Origin: JANJTB01 sp032027125
GTDB taxonomy: Bacteria > Bacteroidota > Ignavibacteria > Kapaibacteriales > UBA2268
Assembly: GCA_032027125.1 (NCBI GenBank)
Contig: JAVSMQ010000001.1
Coordinates: 1,752,556-1,816,555 of the forward strand
Direction: 5' to 3'
DNA length: 64,000 nt
The notes under the pieces are model-generated. The model had not been told where the DNA came from and ran no database searches. It saw only the letters and a list, made by a program, of their open reading frames with translations. This document shows, piece after piece, positions 1 to 8,608 of the stretch (positions are counted from its first letter, which is position 1; the number at the start of each line of letters is the position of its first letter). Position numbers and translations under genes: made by a program.

Positions 1-670
1 ATTCATAATCAGACATTTCCTGTTTATCAAACTTGGCTATTTCTGCAACTTTAAATAAATTCTGAAATACTTTTTCTTGTAGTCTTATGGGTCTTTGCTG
101 CAGATTCGGCAAATTCTTCAAAACATATAACCATTTATCGAAATGTGTCTCAAGCTCACTTTCATGTTTGTTGAATTTAGGCATTTCGAGATAAATCATT
201 GTAAGTTTATCATAAAATACCTCCTTTTTATTAACCTCCATCAACTTTACTTCGTGATGAAGATAATCTTTATCATTTTTATTTTCGTCGAAGACGAAAT
301 CAAGAATTCCGATTGTATAAACTGCTTTAAGCTCAAAATTCCAATCACCCGAGACCGCCTGCTCTCTTATAGGAAATGTAGCATAAAAAAGACTTCTGTC
401 TTTGAAATAGTTTTGTTTAGCTTTTTGCATTTCGACAATAAATTTTTCGCCTCTTTCGTTCTCGCAGTAGATATCAAAAATTGAGCGTCTGTCATAAGCT
501 GACAAACCCAAATGTTCGTTACGTAAATAGGTGATATCTGTTATCTTGCCTCTTTCCCGTATTAGTTCATTCAGGAAATCAATCAATAAAAACTTGTTTA
601 CTTCAGTTCCAAACAGTTTTTTGAAACCAAAGTCTGTAAAAGGATTTATATACTTTTCTTTTGTTGTCAT
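1..670 (-). CDS. Rpn/PD-(D/E)XK nuclease family transposase-like protein, 3' end off the window
   Basis: The minus-strand frame is open from an ATG at 670 to the window edge (223 codons), with no stop, so the C-terminus lies outside. The start reads MTTKEKYINPFTDFGFKKLF, the usual opening of the Rpn/PDDEXK_2 family, followed by a helix with RERGKITDIT. The nuclease core is visible around residues 65-85: an Asp in IFDIYC and the Glu-x-Gln-Lys signature in FIVEMQK. Members of this family are metal-dependent DNA endonucleases, often annotated as transposases and linked to recombination-promoting activity. Many genomes carry multiple copies. It lies 58 bases downstream of the OmpA-like gene on the same strand. 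Family assignment is firm; function in this organism is inference. The plus-strand open frame at 143-484 is a shadow of this gene. Confidence 0.85.
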   Translation of the reverse strand, partial: MTTKEKYINPFTDFGFKKLFGTEVNKFLLIDFLNELIRERGKITDITYLRNEHLGLSAYDRRSIFDIYCENERGEKFIVEMQKAKQNYFKDRSLFYATFPIREQAVSGDWNFELKAVYTIGILDFVFDENKNDKDYLHHEVKLMEVNKKEVFYDKLTMIYLEMPKFNKHESELETHFDKWLYVLKNLPNLQQRPIRLQEKVFQNLFKVAEIAKFDKQEMSDYE

Positions 671-728
671 CAAAATTCAAATCGTTTATCAACATAAATA
701 TATAGTTATTAACAAATAATTCCAAACA

Positions 729-2693
729 TTATTTTATTCTGATTATAACAGCGCGGTTCATCATTCTTCCGTAAGGTGTGGAATTTGTAAAGACATCCCC
801 GGCAGGTAATTTCACCTCGTATCTGTTATATTGTTTTCCAATTAGTTCGATTGCTTTCTTTGCTCTTTCATTAGCAAGATTTTCATTATATTCGGGTGTG
901 CCGATGTTGTCGGTAAGCGGAATAATTTCAAGTGTTTTGCCTTCGGCTGCCTTTGAACGGACATAATCAACAACAAATTCATTTATCAGATAGAATTCAG
1001 ATTTATCGAAACGGGTGAAACCGATTATAAATTCCTCGATTTCACTTTCACGGTCATTTCTATTAAGATTAAAATAACTTTTGACAAGCTTTTCTTCGTA
1101 TGCAAGATAGAAAACTGACTTGTCTTCGGCGATATTACCTTCAGAATCAGCAACACCGGCTGTTATTTCAAATGTATTTAGTTTACTTCCGGTCGGAACA
1201 AACAGGCTTGATGCAAGAACAACCTGATTTGCACCCTGCTTTAAATTAGTTTCTTTTGAATCATTATAAATAGTCTTGCCATAAAACTTTGCTGTATCTT
1301 CGGCAAAGAAAACGGGATAAATATTCATAACTTTATTAAAATTATCAACCAAGTAATCCGTAGAAACTTTGACATCAATTAAACCACCGCTTTTTGAAAA
1401 GTCAAAGAAAACTTTGCGTGATTCTTCTGTAATCGCAGGATTTTTATCGCGGTTCGGTTTGATTATCCGAATATAGGAACTGATTAATTTCGGGTCTATA
1501 CCTTTCCCGGCAAGTGACTCTGAAATTAAATTAATTCTTGATTTTAAAGTTGATTCATCTTCATCTTCCGATTCGGCAATAATTTTTACACTTGAGCCCG
1601 GATTATTTTTTAAATGATTATAAATCAATTCGGGATAAGTTTCGGAAACGTTTAACTTTTCGGATGCTCTGAATGTTTCGTCATAATATGTTTCGATATT
1701 AGCAGCCATATACTTTACGGGTATGATTTTTGTCGAATTTTTTTCAAAAATCAATATTGGCAGTACTGAAGCATAAGTAACAAATTCATGTTTATTGATA
1801 GTAACGTTCAGCGTATCGCCTGATTTCACTTTCTTATAGTCAAATTCTGTTTCAATCCGCATTTCCGGCTTTCTTGCAATCGGCGGTGCTTCAGGTTCAG
1901 GTGCGGCAGGAAGCGGTGGAGCTTTTGGTCTCGGAGGGTCGCTTTTGGGAATATTATAATGAATAGAAACTCCTAATGAGACCTGATGAATGACCCAGTC
2001 CATATCTGAGGCAATATCATTGATACCGTAGTTGAATCCGGCATCGGCAAATAAATCGAAATCTGAAAAGGTTGCGACTTTGTACCTTGCACCTAAACTA
2101 AGTGAAGCCAGTAAGCCGGCAGCATTCGGAAGCTCTGCACTTGCAGGATTAAATTCCGTTGTACCGTCAGGAAATGTAGCGTTTGAAGGCTCAAGCAATT
2201 TTTCTCTTTGATAAAATTGTTTCTGAAGAGGAATGCCTAAATTTATTCCTAATTTTATTCCAAGCGGTATATCTTTTGAAGGATTAAACCATAATGAATG
2301 TTCGTTGCTGAGTAAAGAATAGGTCATATCAAGTTTATGTTCGACAATAATCTTTTGATAATCATCACTGCCCAAATCATTTCCTATGTGTTGAGTTATG
2401 GCGTAAGCACCGGATAAGTCATTATAGCCAAGAGTTGTAGAATAATTTATATCATATCCGAATAAATTGAAAACATTTCTGATTTCACCACCGATAAAAA
2501 TAGCGGGACCAATTCCAAAAGCTGATTCATATTTAGGACAGCAATTTTTGTACTCGCCTATTCTATCAAAATTGGTACTGTGAATATTTCCGTTAGCCCT
2601 GATACTTCCCTTTAGGATATAATCTGTATAAGGGTCTGCAAATACCTGTTTAACAGATATCATTACAGTTAGAATCAATAAAATCAATCTCAT
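729..2693 (-). CDS. OmpA-family outer membrane protein with N-terminal barrel-like domain
   Basis: A protein of about 654 residues with a Sec signal peptide (MRLILLILTVMISV... ending near VFA). I place the start at 2693 rather than the upstream in-frame ATG at 2711, because AAAGG lies about ten bases before it and the signal peptide begins there. Residues 20-250 alternate short aromatic/glycine strands like an outer-membrane barrel. A proline-rich linker (about 255-285) follows, then Ig-like segments. The last 110 residues form an OmpA C-terminal peptidoglycan-binding domain with the signature NENLANERAKKAIELIG. It probably anchors the outer membrane to the cell wall. Such proteins accompany the T9SS/gliding machinery in Bacteroidota, but nothing here proves that link. 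The family is well supported; the specific role is unknown. Confidence 0.8.
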   Translation of the reverse strand: MRLILLILTVMISVKQVFADPYTDYILKGSIRANGNIHSTNFDRIGEYKNCCPKYESAFGIGPAIFIGGEIRNVFNLFGYDINYSTTLGYNDLSGAYAITQHIGNDLGSDDYQKIIVEHKLDMTYSLLSNEHSLWFNPSKDIPLGIKLGINLGIPLQKQFYQREKLLEPSNATFPDGTTEFNPASAELPNAAGLLASLSLGARYKVATFSDFDLFADAGFNYGINDIASDMDWVIHQVSLGVSIHYNIPKSDPPRPKAPPLPAAPEPEAPPIARKPEMRIETEFDYKKVKSGDTLNVTINKHEFVTYASVLPILIFEKNSTKIIPVKYMAANIETYYDETFRASEKLNVSETYPELIYNHLKNNPGSSVKIIAESEDEDESTLKSRINLISESLAGKGIDPKLISSYIRIIKPNRDKNPAITEESRKVFFDFSKSGGLIDVKVSTDYLVDNFNKVMNIYPVFFAEDTAKFYGKTIYNDSKETNLKQGANQVVLASSLFVPTGSKLNTFEITAGVADSEGNIAEDKSVFYLAYEEKLVKSYFNLNRNDRESEIEEFIIGFTRFDKSEFYLINEFVVDYVRSKAAEGKTLEIIPLTDNIGTPEYNENLANERAKKAIELIGKQYNRYEVKLPAGDVFTNSTPYGRMMNRAVIIRIK

Positions 2694-2843
2694 CGTCCAA
2701 TTACCTTTCATATTCGTTTCAATTCCAAAATCAGGACCGGGTGTTTTACCATTAAAAACAATTTAGGTCTCAATAAATATACTTAAATAAAATTAAATGC
2801 TGCAAATATATTTACATCAATTTTCAGCATTAATAGCAGATAC

Positions 2844-5800
2844 TTATCTTAAAATAATCAAATTTGTCGTTATAAAGCTATTTCCTGTGGCTATTCTGAC
2901 TTTATAATTTCCTGTACCGAATTTTGACAGATTCAAGTCCAAAATATTCTCGCCAGTTTTGCCATCAAAATCTGAACACATAACATTAGATAAACCGGAA
3001 TTATCAATAATTTCACATTTTACTGTAACATTTTCAGTAAGTTCAAACCGGATTTTTGCAGTTTCAACAACAGGATTGGGTATTACAAGAATATTTTTGA
3101 TAATTGAACCTACATGAATTATATATCGGTCTTCGCATATACCGATAATAATTATCTCTCCGGGTAAGGATTTTGTATTAACAAATTTGCTCCATCCGGT
3201 AGAATTGTCTGACATTAATAATGCAGAGCGGTCAATATCGCTTAAACCGGCGACTCCGGTGATTACAGCAACAGTATCGGACAACGGAAAATCACCTTCT
3301 ACTTTAATGCCGAAAGTTCTTAATCCGTTATTAACATTATTACTTGTTAAAGTTGCTGTTCCGTACTTAGATTCTATAGAACGCGGCAGGAATAATTTGC
3401 TGTTTACACTAAATTCAGCTTCAAAAATTCTTTTACCTTCGTAAGGTCCGTTTTCAGTATTTGTATATAAAATCGGAATTTTAACATTCTCATTATATGC
3501 TTCTGTTGTAACGACCGGTAGAGTTACTACACTCTGCCCGCGATAAAAATCAAGCTGAATAAATCGCTGAATCAAACATGGATTGGCATCTATTATAAGT
3601 TGTGCAATTACTTCATCTTCGCCATTCCAGCTAATTTGAAGCACTTTTTCTTCGTCCGGTTTGAGATTAAACCCTGCTGGAGTCAGCACTTCAAATGCGC
3701 CAAACGGTTCAACCCTGAACTGGTCAAAGAAAACATCTGTTAATCCAATATTTTTAATAGTAATTTCCCTGACATTAATTTCAGGGATAAATCTTAGTAC
3801 TTCATGTGACAACTGTACATTCGAACCTATACCGCGGCCCTTTATCAATGAACTTGAATAAATTCCTTTTTGATTTGAATGATATATTTGTATCTCAGCC
3901 TGACTTGGTCCCAGCGTTATCGGGATAAATTTAAATTTGGCAATAAATATTTCACCCGGTAAAAGAACAGTGTCTTTTACTAAACCAATATTACTAAAAT
4001 AAGTATCCTGCTGTACTTTAAGAATAGTATAATTCAGTACTAACGGAACAGGGTCGTCATTTCTGAATAGCGGAAATTCTTTTGATAATGTATCACCGAT
4101 ACAAACATCTCCAAAATCAAACCCGTTGCTTAAAAGTGTAATTCTACGAGGAATAGAATAAGATTCGAATGGAATAAAATACTGCTTTGAGCAATGATAA
4201 AGAATCAATGTATCACGAATCATACCGGTATCAAGCGGATTGAAAATTATGTCAAAATTCAAACATTCACCAGCCAAAGCCGTATCACGAACCCAGGTTT
4301 TTGTCATTCTATAATGAACACTGCTGCGGAAATGAGCTTCATATATATCAGCCATTGCGAGCCCGGTATTGCATATTGAAGTGATTGTATGTTTGTTTGA
4401 AGTTCCAAGATAAGCATCCGGTAATTTTACAATCTCTGTATTTAATTTTGGTATTTCGATTCTTAAATTTCCTGTTGACTGATCTTCCTGGGGATATGTA
4501 AATGTTCGGTAAACTATATTATCCAATCTTGAAATTGAGGTTGAAACAATAGAAAATCCTGACGGGGACATTTTCAAATCTGTCATAATATCATTATGAC
4601 CAAACATACTTGAAGATGGCTGACTTGAAGTTAAATCAAAAATTGCGATTTGTTTATCCGTCTCCGAGCCGACTATCAATGATGTAGATGTTGGATTAAA
4701 CTGCAGAGCCACGGGATTGCCGCCTGATGGATTAAATACTTTGACAATCTGGCGCGTAGCTATATCAATCAGATAAACATTAGTTTTGAGACCGGAATTA
4801 TCTGCCTGCGAGCCGATTCCAATAAATTTGCCATTAGGTGAATAAGCTATTTCAAGAAAATTTGGAAAAATATTAAAATTAAGTTCATCAAATACTGTGA
4901 ATTCATCAAGTTTGACTAACTTTATCTTTCCGTTAATCAATAATACGGCTGCTGAATCTGAATTAGTGTTATAAGCAATATCCATTATAGGCGAGTCGAA
5001 AACAATTTCTTTTATCAATTCATCTGTCTGCATTGAATATTGCAGGAGTTTTGAGCCGTACTCAGGAAATACAGTAAGATATTTTTTTGCTCTGTCAGAT
5101 TTCATACTTTTAGATCTGAATCCAACCGGTAAACCGATTTTCTTTACCGGAGCTGTTTCTGCGGTTGTAAATACAGCAATTGTATCTCTTTGAAGGAAAG
5201 AAGGATAAAGATAATTTCGGTATCCGGCAAAGAACTTATCGTCATTATTTGAATATTCAAGACCAAACGAATAAAATTTCTCTTCTGATTCAGGGATTAA
5301 AGTTTCGATATAATGGCGCCGGAGCAGTGCCGGAGAGCTTCCGCTTACCAAATCCCAAGTCATTATCTTACCCATAGAGTTAACAGATGAGAGTATAGTT
5401 CCGGGACTATTATAATTTACACTGAAAACCGGAAAACCGTCTTCGCTGAGAAGTTCTACTTTACTGTTTTTGAAATCCTGTCTGATTTTCAAATATAAAA
5501 ATCTTGTTTCAATATTCGGCACTTTCCATGTATAAGATGAGTCCTTTACTACGTCAATCAATTTCCATTCATACCCCGCATCAGTACTGTAATATATTTC
5601 AACAGGATTATCGGGGTCATGTCCTTTCCATTTGATTTTAACATCCTGACAGGTCGCCAGCACGGTTCCTTTCAGGGGTTCTGTCAATTCCAGCAGTTTA
5701 TCTATTCCGACCTTGAAAGAATTTCCGTAAAGGGGGATATGCCGTTTCATTCCATTATTAAAATATATAGTCATTACATCCTGAAAGTACCCGCCCTTAT

Positions 5801-6473
5801 CAGGGGTAAAATAAATATTTACCAAATAATCTATACCCACACCAAGTTCAGCAGGAGGTTCCTTTTTCTCTCCAATCAGAGGACCAAGCCATTTAAATGT
5901 AAAATATGGTGTATTTGTTTTGACTGAATCAATTTTGATGTTTTCTTGTTGAAAAGTGTTTAACTGCTGCAAATAGCCGTTTATTAATATTTGAAATGGA
6001 ATTGAGTTGCCTGGTGATACATTGGGCCAATAGGCATCGCGGATTTGTCCGTTACTCGCACTTGATGAAATCATCAGATAGGGAAGCCATTCGATTCTGC
6101 CGATTATTAATTTTCTGTCGGGATTATTTTTGTAAACTGTTAGTAATTGTGCTATGTAATCCTTATTCTCGCTTCCGACTTTTGTAAAATCATTTAATTT
6201 GGTGTACCATTTTACAGTCTGCCAGCCGCCGGTTAGCGGTGTAACCTCAATAGGTTCGCACACCATTGCTTCCTCGAGAATATAAAATTGATTGGCTGTT
6301 AGCTCGACCGGAACTCCGCCGTCAGCGACTTTGACATTTAGTTTCAAAAGAGGAAATTCGTCTGTATTTATGTTGTATTGCGGCGGTACGCCCTGAATGG
6401 TAACCGTTACCTGCGACATTGAAACAGAATAGAGTCCGGTCAACAGCAATAAAACAAGATAAAATTTATACAT
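2844..6473 (-). CDS. Large secreted protein with T9SS type A sorting domain, WD-like and choice-of-anchor regions
   Basis: A 1209-residue protein with an N-terminal signal peptide (MYKFYLVLLLLTGLYSVSMS). The first 250 residues are beta-rich. Residues of about 360-650 contain propeller-like repeats (AYSPNGKFIGIG, LQFNPTSTSLIVG, LKMSPSGFSIVS), a WD40/YVTN-style beta-propeller. Residues 690-980 hold repeated Ig-like segments of the choice-of-anchor D kind (FGDVCIGDTLSKEF). The last 80 residues start at VIPNPVVETAKIRFEL and end in FITTNLIILR, the PNP...G-x-Y pattern of a T9SS type A sorting domain. It is therefore likely exported by T9SS to the cell surface or medium. It stands alone between the OmpA-like gene and the toxin-antitoxin region. 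No enzymatic motif is visible; a structural or adhesive role is a guess. Confidence 0.75.
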   Translation of the reverse strand: MYKFYLVLLLLTGLYSVSMSQVTVTIQGVPPQYNINTDEFPLLKLNVKVADGGVPVELTANQFYILEEAMVCEPIEVTPLTGGWQTVKWYTKLNDFTKVGSENKDYIAQLLTVYKNNPDRKLIIGRIEWLPYLMISSSASNGQIRDAYWPNVSPGNSIPFQILINGYLQQLNTFQQENIKIDSVKTNTPYFTFKWLGPLIGEKKEPPAELGVGIDYLVNIYFTPDKGGYFQDVMTIYFNNGMKRHIPLYGNSFKVGIDKLLELTEPLKGTVLATCQDVKIKWKGHDPDNPVEIYYSTDAGYEWKLIDVVKDSSYTWKVPNIETRFLYLKIRQDFKNSKVELLSEDGFPVFSVNYNSPGTILSSVNSMGKIMTWDLVSGSSPALLRRHYIETLIPESEEKFYSFGLEYSNNDDKFFAGYRNYLYPSFLQRDTIAVFTTAETAPVKKIGLPVGFRSKSMKSDRAKKYLTVFPEYGSKLLQYSMQTDELIKEIVFDSPIMDIAYNTNSDSAAVLLINGKIKLVKLDEFTVFDELNFNIFPNFLEIAYSPNGKFIGIGSQADNSGLKTNVYLIDIATRQIVKVFNPSGGNPVALQFNPTSTSLIVGSETDKQIAIFDLTSSQPSSSMFGHNDIMTDLKMSPSGFSIVSTSISRLDNIVYRTFTYPQEDQSTGNLRIEIPKLNTEIVKLPDAYLGTSNKHTITSICNTGLAMADIYEAHFRSSVHYRMTKTWVRDTALAGECLNFDIIFNPLDTGMIRDTLILYHCSKQYFIPFESYSIPRRITLLSNGFDFGDVCIGDTLSKEFPLFRNDDPVPLVLNYTILKVQQDTYFSNIGLVKDTVLLPGEIFIAKFKFIPITLGPSQAEIQIYHSNQKGIYSSSLIKGRGIGSNVQLSHEVLRFIPEINVREITIKNIGLTDVFFDQFRVEPFGAFEVLTPAGFNLKPDEEKVLQISWNGEDEVIAQLIIDANPCLIQRFIQLDFYRGQSVVTLPVVTTEAYNENVKIPILYTNTENGPYEGKRIFEAEFSVNSKLFLPRSIESKYGTATLTSNNVNNGLRTFGIKVEGDFPLSDTVAVITGVAGLSDIDRSALLMSDNSTGWSKFVNTKSLPGEIIIIGICEDRYIIHVGSIIKNILVIPNPVVETAKIRFELTENVTVKCEIIDNSGLSNVMCSDFDGKTGENILDLNLSKFGTGNYKVRIATGNSFITTNLIILR

Positions 6474-6775
6474 AATACTTTTAATTACTTTGAAATAATC
6501 TACTTGTTATAGACGCTAAGTTTCTTCAATTAGTTACAGATTTTGTTTAAGTATATATTATAAGTATAAATTTTTGTTAATTTGACTGAATTTAATTAAT
6601 TTTTCAATATTTTAATAAAATCAAATGATAAGTAAGTAGTAACCGGGCAGAAAATACAGCCCAAAGCGGGACGCAGGGTGGTAAAGCAGCCGGTTCCGTT
6701 AATGTACATTCTGTATTCAGGTTTGCCTTTATCAAAAAACGGATGAATTCATAAGTCATGGTTTTTAAGACTTAT
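6474..6775. other. Intergenic region, AT-rich with a GC-richer decayed reading frame
   Basis: The first 170 bases are AT-rich and hold the upstream region of the 6473 gene. From about 6640 to 6760 the base composition rises, and the minus strand reads a frame without a start, containing FDKGKPEYRMYINGTGC and then FTTLRPALGCIFCPV, closing at a stop near 6600. I recognise no family in it. It may be a gene remnant belonging to the toxin-antitoxin debris to its right, or noncoding. Confidence 0.3.
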
Positions 6776-7159
6776 TTACCAAAATGATTCGACAGAATAT
6801 GAACGAATGTTAGAATCTTTAGTAATAATTGACATGTTATTGACAATCGCTTGAGCTACAAGAATTCTATCAAATGGGTCTCTATGTATTAACTCTAAAG
6901 TCTCATAAGTTTTTAAATGTTCAATATTGATTTGTAATATTTCAAAACCGTTTTCATCAATCAAACTTGCAATTTCGTTTACATTACCATCGAAACTCAA
7001 CTTCTTTAAATTGATTTTTATTGCTATTTCCCATAAAGAAGCAATACTTATAAATTTGCGATTACTCTCTGATGTTATGAGTTCTAATACATTTGCAGAT
7101 AATTTATTCTCACCATTTAAAAACCAAATCAAAGTATGAGTGTCTAATAATAAATCCAT
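6776..7159 (-). CDS. PIN-domain toxin, VapC family
   Basis: A 127-residue PIN-domain protein of normal VapC length. The acidic residues expected in the active site are visible: Asp6 in LLLDTHTLIW, Glu in SLWEIAIKI, Asp in RDPFDRILVAQ and Asp in ITKDSNI. VapC toxins are magnesium-dependent ribonucleases that cut tRNA or rRNA when freed from their antitoxin. Its ATG shares one base with the stop of the upstream antitoxin gene (TAATG), so the two are translationally coupled in the usual antitoxin-first order. All key residues are present, so this is probably a functional toxin. The RNA target cannot be read from sequence. Confidence 0.88.
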   Translation of the reverse strand: MDLLLDTHTLIWFLNGENKLSANVLELITSESNRKFISIASLWEIAIKINLKKLSFDGNVNEIASLIDENGFEILQINIEHLKTYETLELIHRDPFDRILVAQAIVNNMSIITKDSNIRSYSVESFW

Positions 7160-7368
7160 TAGTACATATACTCCATCAAATCTTCCAAGGGTTCATCAAA
7201 ATCATCTGACATCTTAAATCTTCCTTTTGCACATCCAAATTTGGGTTTTTTATTGTAGGATTCTTTTTTCTCTTTTGATAATAAAAAATCAATATAATTA
7301 ATAACTTCTATTTTTTGAGATGACTTAAGAAAATCAATTTTTTTATAAATTTGAGCAGTGCTAACCAT
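7159..7368 (-). CDS. Antitoxin of the VapC-like pair (DUF2281-like)
   Basis: A 69-residue protein directly upstream of and overlapping the PIN toxin by one base. The N-terminal half is helical (IYKKIDFLKSSQKIEVINYI). The C-terminal tail is acidic, contains KFGCAKGRFKMSDDFDEPLE and ends in LMEYMY. This layout, and the G-x-F-x-M-S-x-D-F-D-E-P-L sequence, match DUF2281-type antitoxins whose C-terminal segment wraps around a VapC active site. The N-terminal part would mediate dimerisation and operator binding, giving autoregulation of the pair. The call rests mainly on position and the characteristic tail. Confidence 0.82.
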   Translation of the reverse strand: MVSTAQIYKKIDFLKSSQKIEVINYIDFLLSKEKKESYNKKPKFGCAKGRFKMSDDFDEPLEDLMEYMY

Positions 7369-7420
7369 ATTTAAACCTGAAATATAAAATTACAAATTTA
7401 TAGACAAAAGGGAAAAAATA

Positions 7421-7642
7421 TTATTGTATCAATTTCTCTTTCTCATGTGTTAATCCGTTGTGTTCGTTCAATGTATCGGGTGAAGTTGAAGAAAACTTAT
7501 AATTGAAAATTTCTTCTTGAATATAATTTGGAGCAAAAATTTGGCATTCAATATTATCAGGAAGCAATATTTGAGCAAATTTGCTATTTGTATTTAGAAT
7601 AGCACTAAAGAGAATGTTAGTATCTATAACAACTCTAAACAT
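7421..7642 (-). pseudogene. Truncated PIN-domain toxin
   Basis: Only 73 codons are present, about half of a PIN toxin. The start MFRVVIDTNILFSAIL carries the first catalytic Asp, and the frame stays PIN-like through IFAPNYIQEEIFNYK. It then switches to an unrelated tail (SSTSPDTLNEHNGLTHEKEK) and stops. The second half, with the remaining acidic residues (the usual second Asp cluster), is missing. It directly follows its antitoxin gene with no gap (stop TAA, then ATG). A deletion or recombination after codon 50 is the simplest explanation. The protein should have no nuclease activity. Confidence 0.75.
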
Positions 7643-7840
7643 TTATTTGCTGCTATTGAGTCTATTGAATCTTCCTTTTTTAATTCCACCGGCAATTTTA
7701 TCGGCAGTATCTTGAGAAACTTCAACTCGGGTAGTTATAGTTTCATAAAGCAAAAAATCCAGAATTTCCTTAATTTTCTGCTTATTGTTACTTACAGGTA
7801 TTCTAACTAAAATCTCATTTTCATTAATTTCGTAAGTCAT
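7643..7840 (-). CDS. Antitoxin partner of the truncated PIN toxin
   Basis: A 65-residue protein (MTYEINENEILVRIPVSNNK...) with a beta-strand followed by helices and a basic C-terminus (AGGIKKGRFNRLNSSK). It ends immediately before the ATG of the truncated PIN gene, the usual antitoxin-toxin arrangement. The sequence is intact, so it may survive as a solitary antitoxin or as a repressor of its own promoter. Assignment comes from its size, charge pattern and position; I do not recognise an exact family. Confidence 0.6.
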   Translation of the reverse strand: MTYEINENEILVRIPVSNNKQKIKEILDFLLYETITTRVEVSQDTADKIAGGIKKGRFNRLNSSK

Positions 7841-7844
7841 AATA

Positions 7845-8006
7845 TTATCTCCGAATTTTTACAAATATACGTATATTAATTATTAAAATTGTTTGTGTAG
7901 AAGTGTAGTTATTATCCCATTTGAATTTTCCACCAAAGCAGTTAAATATTGCCTGTGTATAGCCGTAATCAGCATCAATCTTAAGTTCTATAACATTCAA
8001 TTCAAG
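7845..8006 (-). pseudogene. Startless open frame, possible decayed gene fragment
   Basis: A minus-strand frame of 54 codons without a start, beginning just behind the stop of the truncated RelE-like toxin and ending at a TAA at 7845. It reads ELNVIELKIDADYGYTQAIF, then NCFGGKFKWDNNYTSTQ, which looks like real protein rather than random AT-rich translation. The family is not recognised. It may be the displaced tail of another accessory gene. Confidence 0.35.
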
Positions 8007-8103
8007 TTAAAATTGATTTAATTCGATTTGATTCATCTTTGGATAATTTGGCGATTTTACGTAACTTTCTTTCAAAACGCGGAGTAGGTATTAATTGATA
8101 CAT
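8002..8103 (-). pseudogene. Truncated RelE/ParE-like toxin
   Basis: Thirty-three codons starting three bases after the stop of the 8107-8313 antitoxin-like gene. MYQLIPTPRFERKLRKIAKL is the typical opening of RelE/YafQ/ParE-fold toxins (a beta-strand, then F-x-R-x-L-x-K-L on helix 1). The frame closes after NRIKSILT, where a full toxin would continue for another 50-60 residues. The remaining strands and catalytic or gyrase-binding residues are gone. The gene is below usual ORF cut-offs; position and motif are the evidence. Confidence 0.6.
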
Positions 8104-8106
8104 TGA

Positions 8107-8313
8107 TTATATACCTAATCTACCAAACATTTCATCAACTGTTTCAGGTTTGATTTTCCCTGCTTCAAATTGGTTGTATGTATGTTGATATTCCGCAATC
8201 AGAATATCCTCTAACCTTTCACTTAATTTACTTCTAAGAAAGTCGTAAATTGCAAATCTTTCATCTGTTGAAAGCTCTTCAATAACATCAAAGGCATGAT
8301 TAAGCGAACTCAT
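8107..8313 (-). CDS. Antitoxin-like protein (RelB/addiction-module type)
   Basis: A 68-residue helical acidic protein. I choose the ATG at 8313, not 8337, because AGGAGAG lies six bases upstream of it. The sequence (FDVIEELSTDERFAIYDFLR ... KPETVDEMFGRLGI) resembles small addiction-module antitoxins that pair with RelE-fold toxins. A truncated RelE-like gene follows three bases downstream. If the toxin is dead, this gene is an orphan antitoxin that could still neutralise related toxins in trans. Confidence 0.6.
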   Translation of the reverse strand: MSSLNHAFDVIEELSTDERFAIYDFLRSKLSERLEDILIAEYQHTYNQFEAGKIKPETVDEMFGRLGI

Positions 8314-8381
8314 TTTCTCTCCTATTGACAATTTCATTATTAAACGATAACTTTTATTGATTATTATAAAATATTCTTGAA

Positions 8382-8561
8382 TTAAAGTAATAAATCATAA
8401 ACGCAGTTTCTTTCGATATCTATTATTTCTTGAGTGGGTAGATATCCGATATCATCATAAGTATATTCTCAATTGTTAATTTTCAATTTGTTGAAAAGTC
8501 CTTCACGATTCACCGCACCTTCTGATTTCCATAAAGTATATTCGAAAGGACTTACAAACAA
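8382..8561 (-). pseudogene. Decayed coding remnant with internal stop
   Basis: The minus strand holds one frame of 60 codons interrupted by a single TGA. The first part reads FVSPFEYTLWKSEGAVNREG and then LFNKLKINN, followed by the stop. The second part reads EYTYDDIGYLPTQEIIDIER and then NCVYDLLL. Both halves look protein-like and share one frame, so a nonsense mutation in a former accessory gene is likely. The family is not recognised. Confidence 0.4.
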
Positions 8562-8608
8562 CTATCAACATTCATATATTCTAAAAACAATTCTTCTTCG
8601 AACAAAAC

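Noticed and set aside
143..484. Plus-strand 113-codon open frame
   Set aside because: It lies opposite the Rpn-type nuclease gene, whose minus-strand frame is clearly coding; the plus-strand translation has no family character.
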